NCBI GenBank assembly: GCA_050480245.1
Contig: JBCNEQ010000063.1
Direction: 5' to 3' (one strand)
Source: Anoxybacillus sp050480245
GTDB lineage: Bacteria > Bacillota > Bacilli > Bacillales > Anoxybacillaceae
Length of the DNA stretch: 64,000 nucleotides
Made by a program: the position numbers and the translations under genes. Shown piece by piece: positions 9,379 through 17,254 of this stretch. Each line of letters begins with the position of its first letter. Positions within the stretch are counted from its first letter, which is position 1. The notes under the pieces are model-generated. The model made no database searches and was not told the origin of the DNA. It saw nothing but the letters and a program-made list of their open reading frames with translations.

Positions 9379-10975
9379 CGCTCAATTCATCAATAATTAC
9401 ATGCAACCTTTTTGAAAATGGAAGACCTAATCCGCGATCGATCAAGACTTTTTTGTCGTGTCGAATGATAAAACGTGATTCGGACACATTTGTGAGTGTT
9501 AGATTGGAATTAGGCGGTTCTGACAGCGATGTTACCACTCCGCGATAAGCGTTTATGGTCACTCCCTCGCTGAATCCATCAGCGATTGTTTGCTCACTAT
9601 TTCCCTTAGCGAACAATCCTCCTCTAATATTGATATACGAACCAACTGCATAAATTACAGCATTGCTCTCGGTATAGAAGTACCCTTGAAGATTTTCTTT
9701 TTCGAAACTGAAGATGTTATTAAACTCATTCACTCGATAAAGCTCTAGACGTCCTTTTGAAAGAATGACAACTTGTTCATTATCTAGACCTGAAATATTG
9801 GTATCATATATTGACGTTTTCCCTGTCACGTATATTGTAGAAGCAAGCTGTACTCCGGATTTTCCGTTTATAATCAAGTCCCCAAACACAATGATGTTTC
9901 CTTTTAACTTACTGTTGTTTCCTAAATATAGATCCCCATCTACAATAAGCCATTTGTCTTCTAAGTTAAGCTCTTCGTTTTCAAACACATAGGAAGGAGC
10001 AGATTGTAGAACGATAGATTTGCTATTCTGGTTGTTTTTAATAAAGTCTTTAAAAAGCATGACATCATCTACAAGAGAAAAAGCATCATTTGATCTCAGT
10101 TGGTTAAAAAGGAGTTCAGGATCTCCCGAATTTTTAATGTAGTTAGCATACTCATGGCTAAAAGGTTCAACTCCAGCTGCTAGCAATAGTTTATCCTTTA
10201 GCGTCCATGAGAAATCCACGTCAATAAAATCTTCTGTCTCCTTTTGAATAAGAAGAGAAGATGGTAGCTCATGTTCTGAGTAATTTAGCAATGAGTACTC
10301 GAATTTATTGTTATTTAGGTTGTAACAGCTCTTTGCCCCATTTCCGTGATCGCATCCATAACGTTTTCCATTGGCGAACAGTATGCTTTTTTCGCTCGTC
10401 GTCGGGAACGTCGTTTGAACCGAATAAAGCGTAGAGTTGTAAATATAATTGGCTACGTTTGTGACGTATATATCTTTTCCTGCGTATATGTCCCCGTCAA
10501 TATAAGCCCCACCGTTTAACGTCACATTTTCTTTTGAACCGAGGGCGTATTTTAAAAAGCTCGGTGCATTTGTAATAATTACTTCACGTGATACCGTTTT
10601 TTTTTCGTATGGGGCGGATATACGAAAAACACGTGTAAATAATTTATTGCGGGCGATTCCTTTTGCATCGGTGATATCTTCAATTGTGACGCTATGGCGT
10701 TTCATGAGTTCACTTAAAAAGCCAGTTTGTGCATTTCCTAAATCGAGATCGAGTTGCAATGGAGTTGATAACGACAACTGTTCAACTTTTACTTTTAACT
10801 CGGCGACGGTTTCCTCTACCGCTTTTACAGCATCGTGAAGCGATGTGACATCCTCGACGCGCACTTGTGTAAAATTCGCTTGATATATGCTAACAGATAA
10901 AATGGTAAGTCCAATGATAAAAAAGACAGTGACCGTTAACATAACGAGTACAAGGCTATATCCTTTCTCGTTCAC
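9371..10975 (-). CDS. PilX-like minor prepilin with beta-helix-like C-terminal region
   Basis: 534 residues, far longer than an ordinary minor pilin. The N-terminus MNEKGYSLVLVMLTVTVFF is a type IV prepilin-like leader: short charged leader, Gly at -1, then a hydrophobic helix; the Glu usual at +5 is absent, as in PilX/GspK-type proteins. A coiled segment follows (about 40-70, ...AVEETVAELKVKVEQL). From about 140 onward there are repeated D/N-G-x-hydrophobic turns (AYIDGDIYAGKDIYVTN; WLIVDGDLYLGNNSKLKGN; IIVFGDLIINGKSG) that resemble a right-handed beta-helix or polymer-forming domain. Start is GTG with a gggggaaagag ribosome site. It is the last gene of the minus-strand PilV-PilW-PilX-like operon. 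The distal part looks compositionally different from the 5' part. Confidence 0.75.
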   Translation of the reverse strand: MNEKGYSLVLVMLTVTVFFIIGLTILSVSIYQANFTQVRVEDVTSLHDAVKAVEETVAELKVKVEQLSLSTPLQLDLDLGNAQTGFLSELMKRHSVTIEDITDAKGIARNKLFTRVFRISAPYEKKTVSREVIITNAPSFLKYALGSKENVTLNGGAYIDGDIYAGKDIYVTNVANYIYNSTLYSVQTTFPTTSEKSILFANGKRYGCDHGNGAKSCYNLNNNKFEYSLLNYSEHELPSSLLIQKETEDFIDVDFSWTLKDKLLLAAGVEPFSHEYANYIKNSGDPELLFNQLRSNDAFSLVDDVMLFKDFIKNNQNSKSIVLQSAPSYVFENEELNLEDKWLIVDGDLYLGNNSKLKGNIIVFGDLIINGKSGVQLASTIYVTGKTSIYDTNISGLDNEQVVILSKGRLELYRVNEFNNIFSFEKENLQGYFYTESNAVIYAVGSYINIRGGLFAKGNSEQTIADGFSEGVTINAYRGVVTSLSEPPNSNLTLTNVSESRFIIRHDKKVLIDRGLGLPFSKRLHVIIDELSVK

Positions 10976-10986
10976 CTCTTTCCCCC

Positions 10987-11556
10987 CTAAAAGCCAAATT
11001 GTGATTGCAACGTAAACGGTTCAATATATAACGGATCATCTGGATTGCGATGGTCTTTATCTTGAACGGATAAACGAATCGAAATGACACCGCTTTTACA
11101 TATGTTTTGTTGTTCTCGCATGCATTCGTATTGAAATTTAGACTGTTCGGGAACGATACGTAAATTGGATGACGTGACTTGTTTCCCGTTTATAAGTAAT
11201 GTCTCGTTTGTTTTATCTATCGTGATTTGTAACGTTTGACCAGCTTGCTCTTTGTCTTCCACGAGCCCTGTATTTTTATCAATCTCTTTTTTTATTTCAT
11301 TCACAAATGTTAGTGTATCATCGTTTGATTCGTCTATTTTTAAACCGTCTGGCGCAAATGCATATAGTTCATTAAAAATCGTTGTCATTAATATATCCGC
11401 TTCGCTTCGTAGCTGATTTTCAATGCCAATCCGTTTATACGCCTTCGTTCCCGCTGTAAATACGCCATATGCAGAAGCGGCAATAATCGATGTGATCGCT
11501 AAGCCGACAAGTAGTTCAATAAGCGTAAGTCCACGTTCGTTAGCGAATACTTTCAT
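10987..11556 (-). CDS. PilW/GspJ-like minor prepilin
   Basis: 189 residues. A class III prepilin signal ANERG|LTLIELLVGLAIT gives Gly at -1 and Glu at +5 for prepilin peptidase cleavage, followed by a hydrophobic helix (about 10-32). The body is about 150 residues with one Cys pair (YECMREQQNICKSG) that could form a disulfide. Length and context match PilW/GspJ-type minor pilins that prime fibre assembly. Its ribosome site (aaaggagtg) lies within the end of the preceding PilV-like gene, which it overlaps by 17 bp, indicating translational coupling. Confidence 0.82.
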   Translation of the reverse strand: MKVFANERGLTLIELLVGLAITSIIAASAYGVFTAGTKAYKRIGIENQLRSEADILMTTIFNELYAFAPDGLKIDESNDDTLTFVNEIKKEIDKNTGLVEDKEQAGQTLQITIDKTNETLLINGKQVTSSNLRIVPEQSKFQYECMREQQNICKSGVISIRLSVQDKDHRNPDDPLYIEPFTLQSQFGF

Positions 11557-12130
11557 TGGCGATCACTCCTTTTAAGACGATCAGTTCGTTATTTGAACGG
11601 ACGGTGACATATAAACGAAGTAAATAGTCGCTTACATTTTCTTTTATTTCCTTTTCGTTTTGAATCGTTTGTTTTAAAGGGTCAGGAAATTCACTTGGTG
11701 GGTTGTTTTTTATTTGTGACCATATAGCTCGATCGTACGGAATAATCCAAGCTTGTACGTCCTCTTTATCGTATGTGACGCTGTTTACTGTCGGTGAAAA
11801 AACGGCTTCACATACAGTTCCGTCCGGGAATATGGATGTATTGGAACATGATGAAGCATCGAAATGGATAAAAGGTGTTTGTTCGGTGATATGTTTATCG
11901 ACATATGCTTTCATCGTTTGAAAGTCAAGTCGTTCCATATAATGAATAACACCGCGAGCGATATTGACAGCAACCGTTTTTGATTGATTATACGCGGTGT
12001 ATGTCATCGCATTTGTAAAAAACAAAAACATGCCGCTCACAACAAAAGATAAAATAACGATGGATAATAGTACTTCAATTAACGTAAAAGCACGTTTGTC
12101 ATAAAAAATATTCATTTTCTTTTGACACAT
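11540..12130 (-). CDS. PilV/GspI-like minor prepilin
   Basis: 196 residues from the chosen ATG at 12130, which follows gaaggggaagg; an upstream in-frame ATG (12172) has no ribosome site. The prepilin motif is YDKRA|FTLIEVLLSIVIL: Glu at +5 is kept but the -1 residue is Ala instead of the usual Gly. A hydrophobic helix spans about 14-38. The body contains two Cys (SSCSNT, GTVCEA) that could pair. First gene of a three-gene minus-strand operon (PilV-W-X-like) that diverges from the main pil operon. Confidence 0.82.
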   Translation of the reverse strand: MCQKKMNIFYDKRAFTLIEVLLSIVILSFVVSGMFLFFTNAMTYTAYNQSKTVAVNIARGVIHYMERLDFQTMKAYVDKHITEQTPFIHFDASSCSNTSIFPDGTVCEAVFSPTVNSVTYDKEDVQAWIIPYDRAIWSQIKNNPPSEFPDPLKQTIQNEKEIKENVSDYLLRLYVTVRSNNELIVLKGVIANESIR

Positions 12131-12192
12131 TTTCCTTCCCCTTCTTTTAAAATACATAACTTTATTATACAATATGTTAGAGTTAAGCGTTG
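12122..12192. promoter_or_regulatory. Divergent promoter region between minor-pilin and pil operons
   Basis: On the minus strand TATAAT (12164-12169) precedes the PilV-like start by about 34 bp. On the plus strand AT-rich hexamers (TATTAT 12163-12168, TACAAT 12168-12173) precede the 12218 start. The -35 elements are not convincing. Both operons must start in this short gap, so their promoters overlap. Confidence 0.45.
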
Positions 12193-12217
12193 TATCATGT
12201 TGAATGGGGGGAGCGAT

Positions 12218-13444
12218 TTGCCGTATTTATTTTTCGCTATCTTCTTTCTCATCTTAATCCCCATCTATATTCGGTTGCCTTTCGGGTGGACAAAAAAAGG
12301 GATCGTAGTTTTATTAACGGTTGCTTGTTTATTAAGCGCCTTTGGCATGATTGCCGTAGAACAATTTCCACTTTGGCAAGCGGCGTTATTTCTTTTACTT
12401 TTAGTGATTGCTAGCACATATTTACTTGAGCAAAAGCTCGGTCATTTATTTTATGCACGCATTCATGAGCATGATTTGATTGTAGCGGACGATGTAGAAG
12501 ATGAGCAAAAAGAAGAACCGTTATTTATCATAAAAGAAGTGGCGGCAGAAAAGCAGGAGGAGGACCTTCAGCAAGAACAAACGGAAGAAACGGAATTCAA
12601 ATGGCTTGAACGCCATTGGCCAGAAGAGGTTGAACAACATGTTTCCATTGAGCCGCTTCGCAATGATGGATATGATCATATCATTGAACCGTTAGCCGAA
12701 ATGGACGACGTGATTGAGCCGCTACATATAGTAGACAATGACGGTACAGATGTAAATAACGAACGTCATGAGCTGGACGATGAACGATGGGTTGATTTGT
12801 TAGACGAAGAAAGCAATGAGCTAACATATAATCAACCTTTGTTTGAAACAGAAGAAAATGAGTTGCTTAACATGGACGAGCTTGCTGTTGTTGACGAGAT
12901 AAACGATCATTTTGTCGATGAAAAAAATGAAATCGAGACAGTTATAGAAGATGATGACGTAGTAGATGGACAGCAAAATGAAATGGAAATGATTCCAGTC
13001 GTTGAAGAGGATGCTATTGCTGAAAAACAGCAAGATGAAGCGGAAAGCATTCCGATCGTCGAAGAAGCGATTGTGTATACGGACGAAAAACCGTCTGCAT
13101 ATAATGAAACGATAGCGACAGAAGAAGGCGATGAAGCGATACGTATGCTTCCAAAACCGTTCATGAAAAATTTACTCGCTTCTTTATACGCCATGCGTCC
13201 GTTATTATCGGACGAGGAATATGAACAGCTTATTCATAAACATTTACATCCTCGTTTACATGAACAAGATTATTATACATTTGCGAATGTATTAATGGAG
13301 CATTACGTTGCCTCGAAACAATATGAAAAGCTATATGATTTTGCGAAACAATTGTACGGGCAATATGAGCCCTATCCAATCATTCAACAACAATTAACAT
13401 ACATGATTCATTACGCTGAACAAAAAATGGGGTGGAAAAAATGA
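12218..13444 (+). CDS. Membrane protein with acidic linker, T4P-locus associated, unknown function
   Basis: 408 residues from TTG at 12218, chosen because gggggga lies 5-6 nt upstream; an in-frame ATG at 12197 is an alternative. Three N-terminal transmembrane helices (about 1-20, 26-47, 53-72) are followed by a long Glu/Asp-rich linker (about 85-310) with loose internal repeats (MIPVVEEDAIAEKQ, SIPIVEEAIVYTDE). The last 100 residues are helical and TPR-like (SKQYEKLYDFAKQLYGQYEP). I recognise no family. It is the first gene of the pil operon and its stop overlaps the next start (ATGA), so a role in pilus assembly or anchoring is plausible but inferred. Confidence 0.75.
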   Translation: MPYLFFAIFFLILIPIYIRLPFGWTKKGIVVLLTVACLLSAFGMIAVEQFPLWQAALFLLLLVIASTYLLEQKLGHLFYARIHEHDLIVADDVEDEQKEEPLFIIKEVAAEKQEEDLQQEQTEETEFKWLERHWPEEVEQHVSIEPLRNDGYDHIIEPLAEMDDVIEPLHIVDNDGTDVNNERHELDDERWVDLLDEESNELTYNQPLFETEENELLNMDELAVVDEINDHFVDEKNEIETVIEDDDVVDGQQNEMEMIPVVEEDAIAEKQQDEAESIPIVEEAIVYTDEKPSAYNETIATEEGDEAIRMLPKPFMKNLLASLYAMRPLLSDEEYEQLIHKHLHPRLHEQDYYTFANVLMEHYVASKQYEKLYDFAKQLYGQYEPYPIIQQQLTYMIHYAEQKMGWKK

Positions 13445-14187
13445 AAAGTAGTGCACAAGTTATCGGTCTTCCAGTCATCAGCATTCAAAACGGAGTTCAA
13501 CTTGGACAAGTGAAGTCACTTGTTGTAAACCCAGAAAAAGGAACTGTTGACTTTTTGATTGTTGATCAAGAAAATTGGGAAATTAGTATGAAAGCGATTC
13601 CGTTCCGAAATGTGATCGGAATTGGGGAATTTGCGGTAACGGTTGAAGAAGAGCGCGCTGTTCTCGATTTAAACGTCATTCCTATTGCGAATGAGCTTGT
13701 CAATAAAAAAATTGCGATTAAACAAGCGAAAGTGATGACAAGAAAAGGTCAATTGCTTGGAGAAGCAACAGAATTTTATATTGACGAAGAAACGGGACAA
13801 ATTACGGGTATTGAAGTACAAATCGGAAACGACTCTCGCATCGTTCGTGCCGATCATGTGATTACATACGGAAAAGAGCTGTTAATCGTTCATGAACATG
13901 CGCAACAAGAACTCGTCTCCAATGTTGACGCGTTATTGTCGCTAAAAGGAACACAGGTCGAGCCGCCCATTGAACAAATGCTTCCAGAAACGGTAGGGAA
14001 CGAGCTAGATGAATTACGTCAAAAACAAATTCAAATGTTAACAGGAAAGCGGGTATTAAAAGATATTGTGGATGCAAATGGGGAAGTATTCATTTCAAAA
14101 GATACGATCTTAACGAAAGAAGATGTCATGCGCGCGCAAGAAGAAGGCCCAGACGTTGTTATTGAGCTATCTATGAATGTCGAGTAA
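13441..14187 (+). CDS. PRC-barrel domain protein in pil operon
   Basis: 248 residues from ATG 13441 (ribosome site tggggtgg; 4-bp overlap with the upstream gene). Two PRC-barrel-like beta domains are visible: about 5-80 (LPVISIQNGVQLGQVKSLVV) and 85-160 (AKVMTRKGQLLGEATEFYID). The C-terminal part (about 190-248) is helical then beta (GKRVLKDIVDANGEVFISKD). There is no signal peptide or membrane helix, so it is probably cytoplasmic. PRC barrels act as adaptor or RNA/protein-binding modules; here it may couple the membrane proteins before and after it to the ATPases. That role is inference. Confidence 0.75.
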   Translation: MKSSAQVIGLPVISIQNGVQLGQVKSLVVNPEKGTVDFLIVDQENWEISMKAIPFRNVIGIGEFAVTVEEERAVLDLNVIPIANELVNKKIAIKQAKVMTRKGQLLGEATEFYIDEETGQITGIEVQIGNDSRIVRADHVITYGKELLIVHEHAQQELVSNVDALLSLKGTQVEPPIEQMLPETVGNELDELRQKQIQMLTGKRVLKDIVDANGEVFISKDTILTKEDVMRAQEEGPDVVIELSMNVE

Positions 14188-14200
14188 GGAGGCGTATGCT

Positions 14201-15487
14201 GTGCGCCAAATCGTTTCACTCAAGCTATTTTTTACGTTGCTCATTACCGTTTCATATTTACTCGCTAGTACAAAAGTGGCAACGTGGGCGTACGAGTCGT
14301 TTGTTAGCGGAGACAAATTTGCCGAAGGAACGATGATCGGGCCGATTGACGTATCAAATCGTTCATATGAAGAAGCGCATGAACAAATCAACCAAAAAGT
14401 GAACGAGTGGAAGCAATCAGCAACGGTGACGCTCGTGCTAGAAGGAAAAAAGGTCACGGTACAAACGAATCATTTTACGTTTCATATCGAGGAGAGCATG
14501 AAACAAGCGGTGAGCGGAAAGCGCACCCCTCTCCTCGTTTCTGTTGACGGACAAGCGTTGCAAGACGCCATTTCTTCTATTGGTGCATCAAGTGATTGGA
14601 TTGATGTGGAGAAGGTAAAAAATCAATTAGAACGAGCAGCGGCTTCGCTTACATCTGCTCAACTATCGCTTCAGCAATACGTTCGGGAAGATATGCAACA
14701 AGAAACGGTTTTATCGCAGGCCACGATTCCATTGCATGAAGAGCTTCGTGTCATGTCACAAACGACCATTGTCGTTGAGCCAAAACAAGTATTTTCTGTT
14801 TTGGACTTTTTTAAAAAACAAGGTTTAGGTATATCTAAAGAAGCGATGACGCTATTTGCATCTGCACTATATGAGGCGATAATACCGACAAATTTTGAAG
14901 TTGTTGAAAGGCATACGAGCGCTGTATTGTCAAACGGAGTGAAAGCAGGATTTGAAGCGGCCGTTGAACAAAATAAAAGGGACTTTATTTTTTTTAATCC
15001 AAACGATCGAGCGTACACGTTCGAATGGAAAATGGAAGGCGATCAAATGCAAGTGACTTTGATCGGCTCACCTTTTATTTATCAATACGCGCTAAAAACA
15101 GGCCCGATCGAGTATTATGATCCGAAAACAATTGTGCAATATAGTGCATTGTTGAAACCAAATGAAAAGCGAATGAAAGAAGAAGGAAAAAAAGGAATGC
15201 TTATTCGCCTATATAAAGAAGTGTACGATCGAAACCGCACATTAGTTGAAACAGTGCTCGTTTCGGAAGATTTTTACCCGCCGATTCATCGTGTGGAAGT
15301 GCGTGGATTACGGTCCGAGACAAGTGAGACACCAAATGAATCACCAAATGAACCACCAAATGAATCATCAGCACCCAATGAATCATCAACACCAAACGAA
15401 ACACCTTCAACAGAACTAACAGAGCAAGAAGACATATGGGGAAATGAAAACGAGCAAATCAAAGGAAATGAGGGTGGGACCTCATGA
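14201..15487 (+). CDS. VanW-like envelope protein in pil operon
   Basis: 428 residues from GTG 14201, chosen because aaggagg lies 8 nt upstream. One N-terminal membrane anchor (about 5-25) is followed by an extracellular region. IGPIDVSNRSYEEAHEQI (about 46-63) resembles the peptidoglycan-binding-type domain found before VanW domains. The distal part (about 233-300: VVERHTSAVLSNGVKAGFEA, FFNPND, MQVTLIGSPF) matches the C-terminal half of VanW-family proteins, but the usual GGGxCQxSS-type segment is not recognisable. The tail (about 375-405) is a Pro/Asn/Glu/Ser-rich repeat. It overlaps pilB by 4 bp. A cell-wall-spanning partner of the pilus is a reasonable guess. Confidence 0.72.
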   Translation: MRQIVSLKLFFTLLITVSYLLASTKVATWAYESFVSGDKFAEGTMIGPIDVSNRSYEEAHEQINQKVNEWKQSATVTLVLEGKKVTVQTNHFTFHIEESMKQAVSGKRTPLLVSVDGQALQDAISSIGASSDWIDVEKVKNQLERAAASLTSAQLSLQQYVREDMQQETVLSQATIPLHEELRVMSQTTIVVEPKQVFSVLDFFKKQGLGISKEAMTLFASALYEAIIPTNFEVVERHTSAVLSNGVKAGFEAAVEQNKRDFIFFNPNDRAYTFEWKMEGDQMQVTLIGSPFIYQYALKTGPIEYYDPKTIVQYSALLKPNEKRMKEEGKKGMLIRLYKEVYDRNRTLVETVLVSEDFYPPIHRVEVRGLRSETSETPNESPNEPPNESSAPNESSTPNETPSTELTEQEDIWGNENEQIKGNEGGTS

Positions 15488-17145
15488 AAAAACAAGAGCG
15501 AAAACGATTAGGTGATTTGTTAATTGAAGCAGGGCTCATTACGAAAGAACAACTTGAAGAGACGTTAAAAGAAAAGGCGCCTGGACAAAAGTTAGGCGAT
15601 GCGTTGTTGCAGCGAGGGTACATTACAGAACAACAATTAATTGAAGTATTAGAGTTTCAACTCGGCATCCCACACGTCAGTTTATATCGGTATCCGATTG
15701 ATCCGAAATTAACGAACCTTGTACCGAAAGAATTTGCGAAACGAAATATGCTTATTCCTTTAAAGCAAGAAGGAGATCGTTTATTTGTTGCGATGGCAGA
15801 TCCGATGGATTTTTTTGCGATCGATGATTTGCGCCTGTCGACAGGTTTTCATATCGAAGTGGCCATTGCCTCAAAGGACGATATTTTACGAGCCATTAAT
15901 AAGTATTATGATATTGATGATTCGGTTGAAGAGTTTTTAAACATCGCTCCTCAACAAGAGGTGAGTGAGCAAGAGAAGCTTGTTGAAGATGACTCGCCGA
16001 TCGTCAAGCTTGTCAATCAAATTTTACAAATGGCAGTTGAACAGCGAGCTAGTGATATTCATATTGACCCACATGAGACGAAAGTCGTTATTCGTTATCG
16101 CATTGACGGAATTTTACGGACAGAGCGAGCGTTGCCGAAACATATGCAAGGAATGTTAACGGCGCGCATTAAAATTTTAGCGAATATGGACATTACAGAA
16201 CATCGTGTCCCACAAGATGGGCGCATTAAAATGAACATCGATTTTCATCCGATTGATTTGCGCGTATCGACGTTGCCGACGATTTACGGCGAAAAAATCG
16301 TCATGCGCGTGCTTGATTTAGGGGCAGCGTTAAATGATTTAAATAAGCTTGGCTTTAATAAAGTTAATTTACAACGGTTTATTCAACTCATTGAACAGCC
16401 GACAGGCATCGTTTTAATTACAGGGCCAACTGGTTCAGGAAAATCGTCGACACTTTATGCCGCGTTAAACCGTTTAAACGGGGAACATGTGAACATTATT
16501 ACAATTGAAGATCCAGTTGAGTATCAGCTTGAAGGAGTCAACCAAATTCAAGTCAATCCAAATGTCGGGATGACATTTGCGGAAGGGCTGCGCTCCATTT
16601 TACGTCAAGACCCGAACATTATTATGGTAGGGGAAATTCGCGACCGGGAAACGGCGGAAATAGCTATTCGTGCGTCGTTAACAGGACATCTAGTGTTAAG
16701 CACGCTGCATACGAATGACGCATTAAGCACGGTCGCGCGTTTAATTGATATGGGCGTTGAGCCGTTTTTAGTTGCAACATCGCTATCTGGTGTTGTGTCG
16801 CAACGTCTCGTGCGCCGCGTTTGTCGAGATTGCCAAGAGGAACATGAACCGACGAAGCGGGAGGTGGACATTTTTGCTCGCCGTGGTTTGAAAATTGAAA
16901 AAGTGATGCGCGGTCGTGGCTGCCCAACGTGCAATATGACCGGATATAAAGGACGTATTGCCCTGCATGAATTAATGGTCATGTCTGATGAAATGAAAAA
17001 GGTCATTTTAAATGGCGAACCGCTTTCGAAATTGCGTGAAATAGCGATAAAAAATAAAATGATTTTTTTAATTGATGACGGATTGTTAAAAGTAAAACAA
17101 GGGTTGACGACAACAGAAGAAGTGTTGCGTGTAAGCATTGTATAA
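15484..17145 (+). CDS. pilB: Type IV pilus extension ATPase PilB
   Basis: 553 residues, GspE/PilB family. It powers pilin polymerisation at the cytoplasmic face. The N-terminus has a tandem MshEN-like motif (RLGDLLIEAGLITKEQL at 8-24 and KLGDALLQRGYITEQQL about 34-50). The ATPase core has Walker A GPTGSGKS (314-321), Asp box IITIEDPVEY, Walker B and His box (STLHTNDA). A zinc-binding tetracysteine is present (C447, C450, C480, C483), typical of extension rather than retraction ATPases. It starts in ATGA overlap with the VanW-like gene. Confidence 0.96.
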   Translation: MKKQERKRLGDLLIEAGLITKEQLEETLKEKAPGQKLGDALLQRGYITEQQLIEVLEFQLGIPHVSLYRYPIDPKLTNLVPKEFAKRNMLIPLKQEGDRLFVAMADPMDFFAIDDLRLSTGFHIEVAIASKDDILRAINKYYDIDDSVEEFLNIAPQQEVSEQEKLVEDDSPIVKLVNQILQMAVEQRASDIHIDPHETKVVIRYRIDGILRTERALPKHMQGMLTARIKILANMDITEHRVPQDGRIKMNIDFHPIDLRVSTLPTIYGEKIVMRVLDLGAALNDLNKLGFNKVNLQRFIQLIEQPTGIVLITGPTGSGKSSTLYAALNRLNGEHVNIITIEDPVEYQLEGVNQIQVNPNVGMTFAEGLRSILRQDPNIIMVGEIRDRETAEIAIRASLTGHLVLSTLHTNDALSTVARLIDMGVEPFLVATSLSGVVSQRLVRRVCRDCQEEHEPTKREVDIFARRGLKIEKVMRGRGCPTCNMTGYKGRIALHELMVMSDEMKKVILNGEPLSKLREIAIKNKMIFLIDDGLLKVKQGLTTTEEVLRVSIV

Positions 17146-17195
17146 GGTCATTCAGCGATTCGACGGATACACATATCGAAGGGAGGGAATGAACA

Positions 17196-17250
17196 TTGCG
17201 TAAGGTGCAATTCCTCCCCGTGCCTAAAGACAGGGGCTTCCTTGCGTAAG
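17196..17250 (+). repeat. IS200/IS605-end-like hairpin flanked by 9-bp direct repeat
   Basis: TTGCGTAAG occurs at 17196-17204 and again at 17242-17250. Between them is aattcctcccc-loop-aggggcttccttgcg, whose layout (AATTCCTCCCC, short loop containing GCCTAAAG, GGGG-CTTCCTTGC) resembles the right-end hairpin of IS200/IS605-type elements. No transposase is present. It sits between an orphaned ribosome site (aagggaggga, 17179-17188) and the pilT start. Confidence 0.5.
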
Positions 17251-17254
17251 TTTC

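Noticed and set aside
16605..17138. 177-codon minus-strand frame opposite pilB
   Set aside because: Antisense to the conserved ATPase core and zinc motif; no ribosome site or recognisable domain.
17196..17250. Intact insertion sequence or target-site duplication of a complete transposon
   Set aside because: Only about 46 bp lie between the repeats and there is no transposase; IS200/IS605 elements do not normally make target duplications, so the 9-bp repeat needs another origin.
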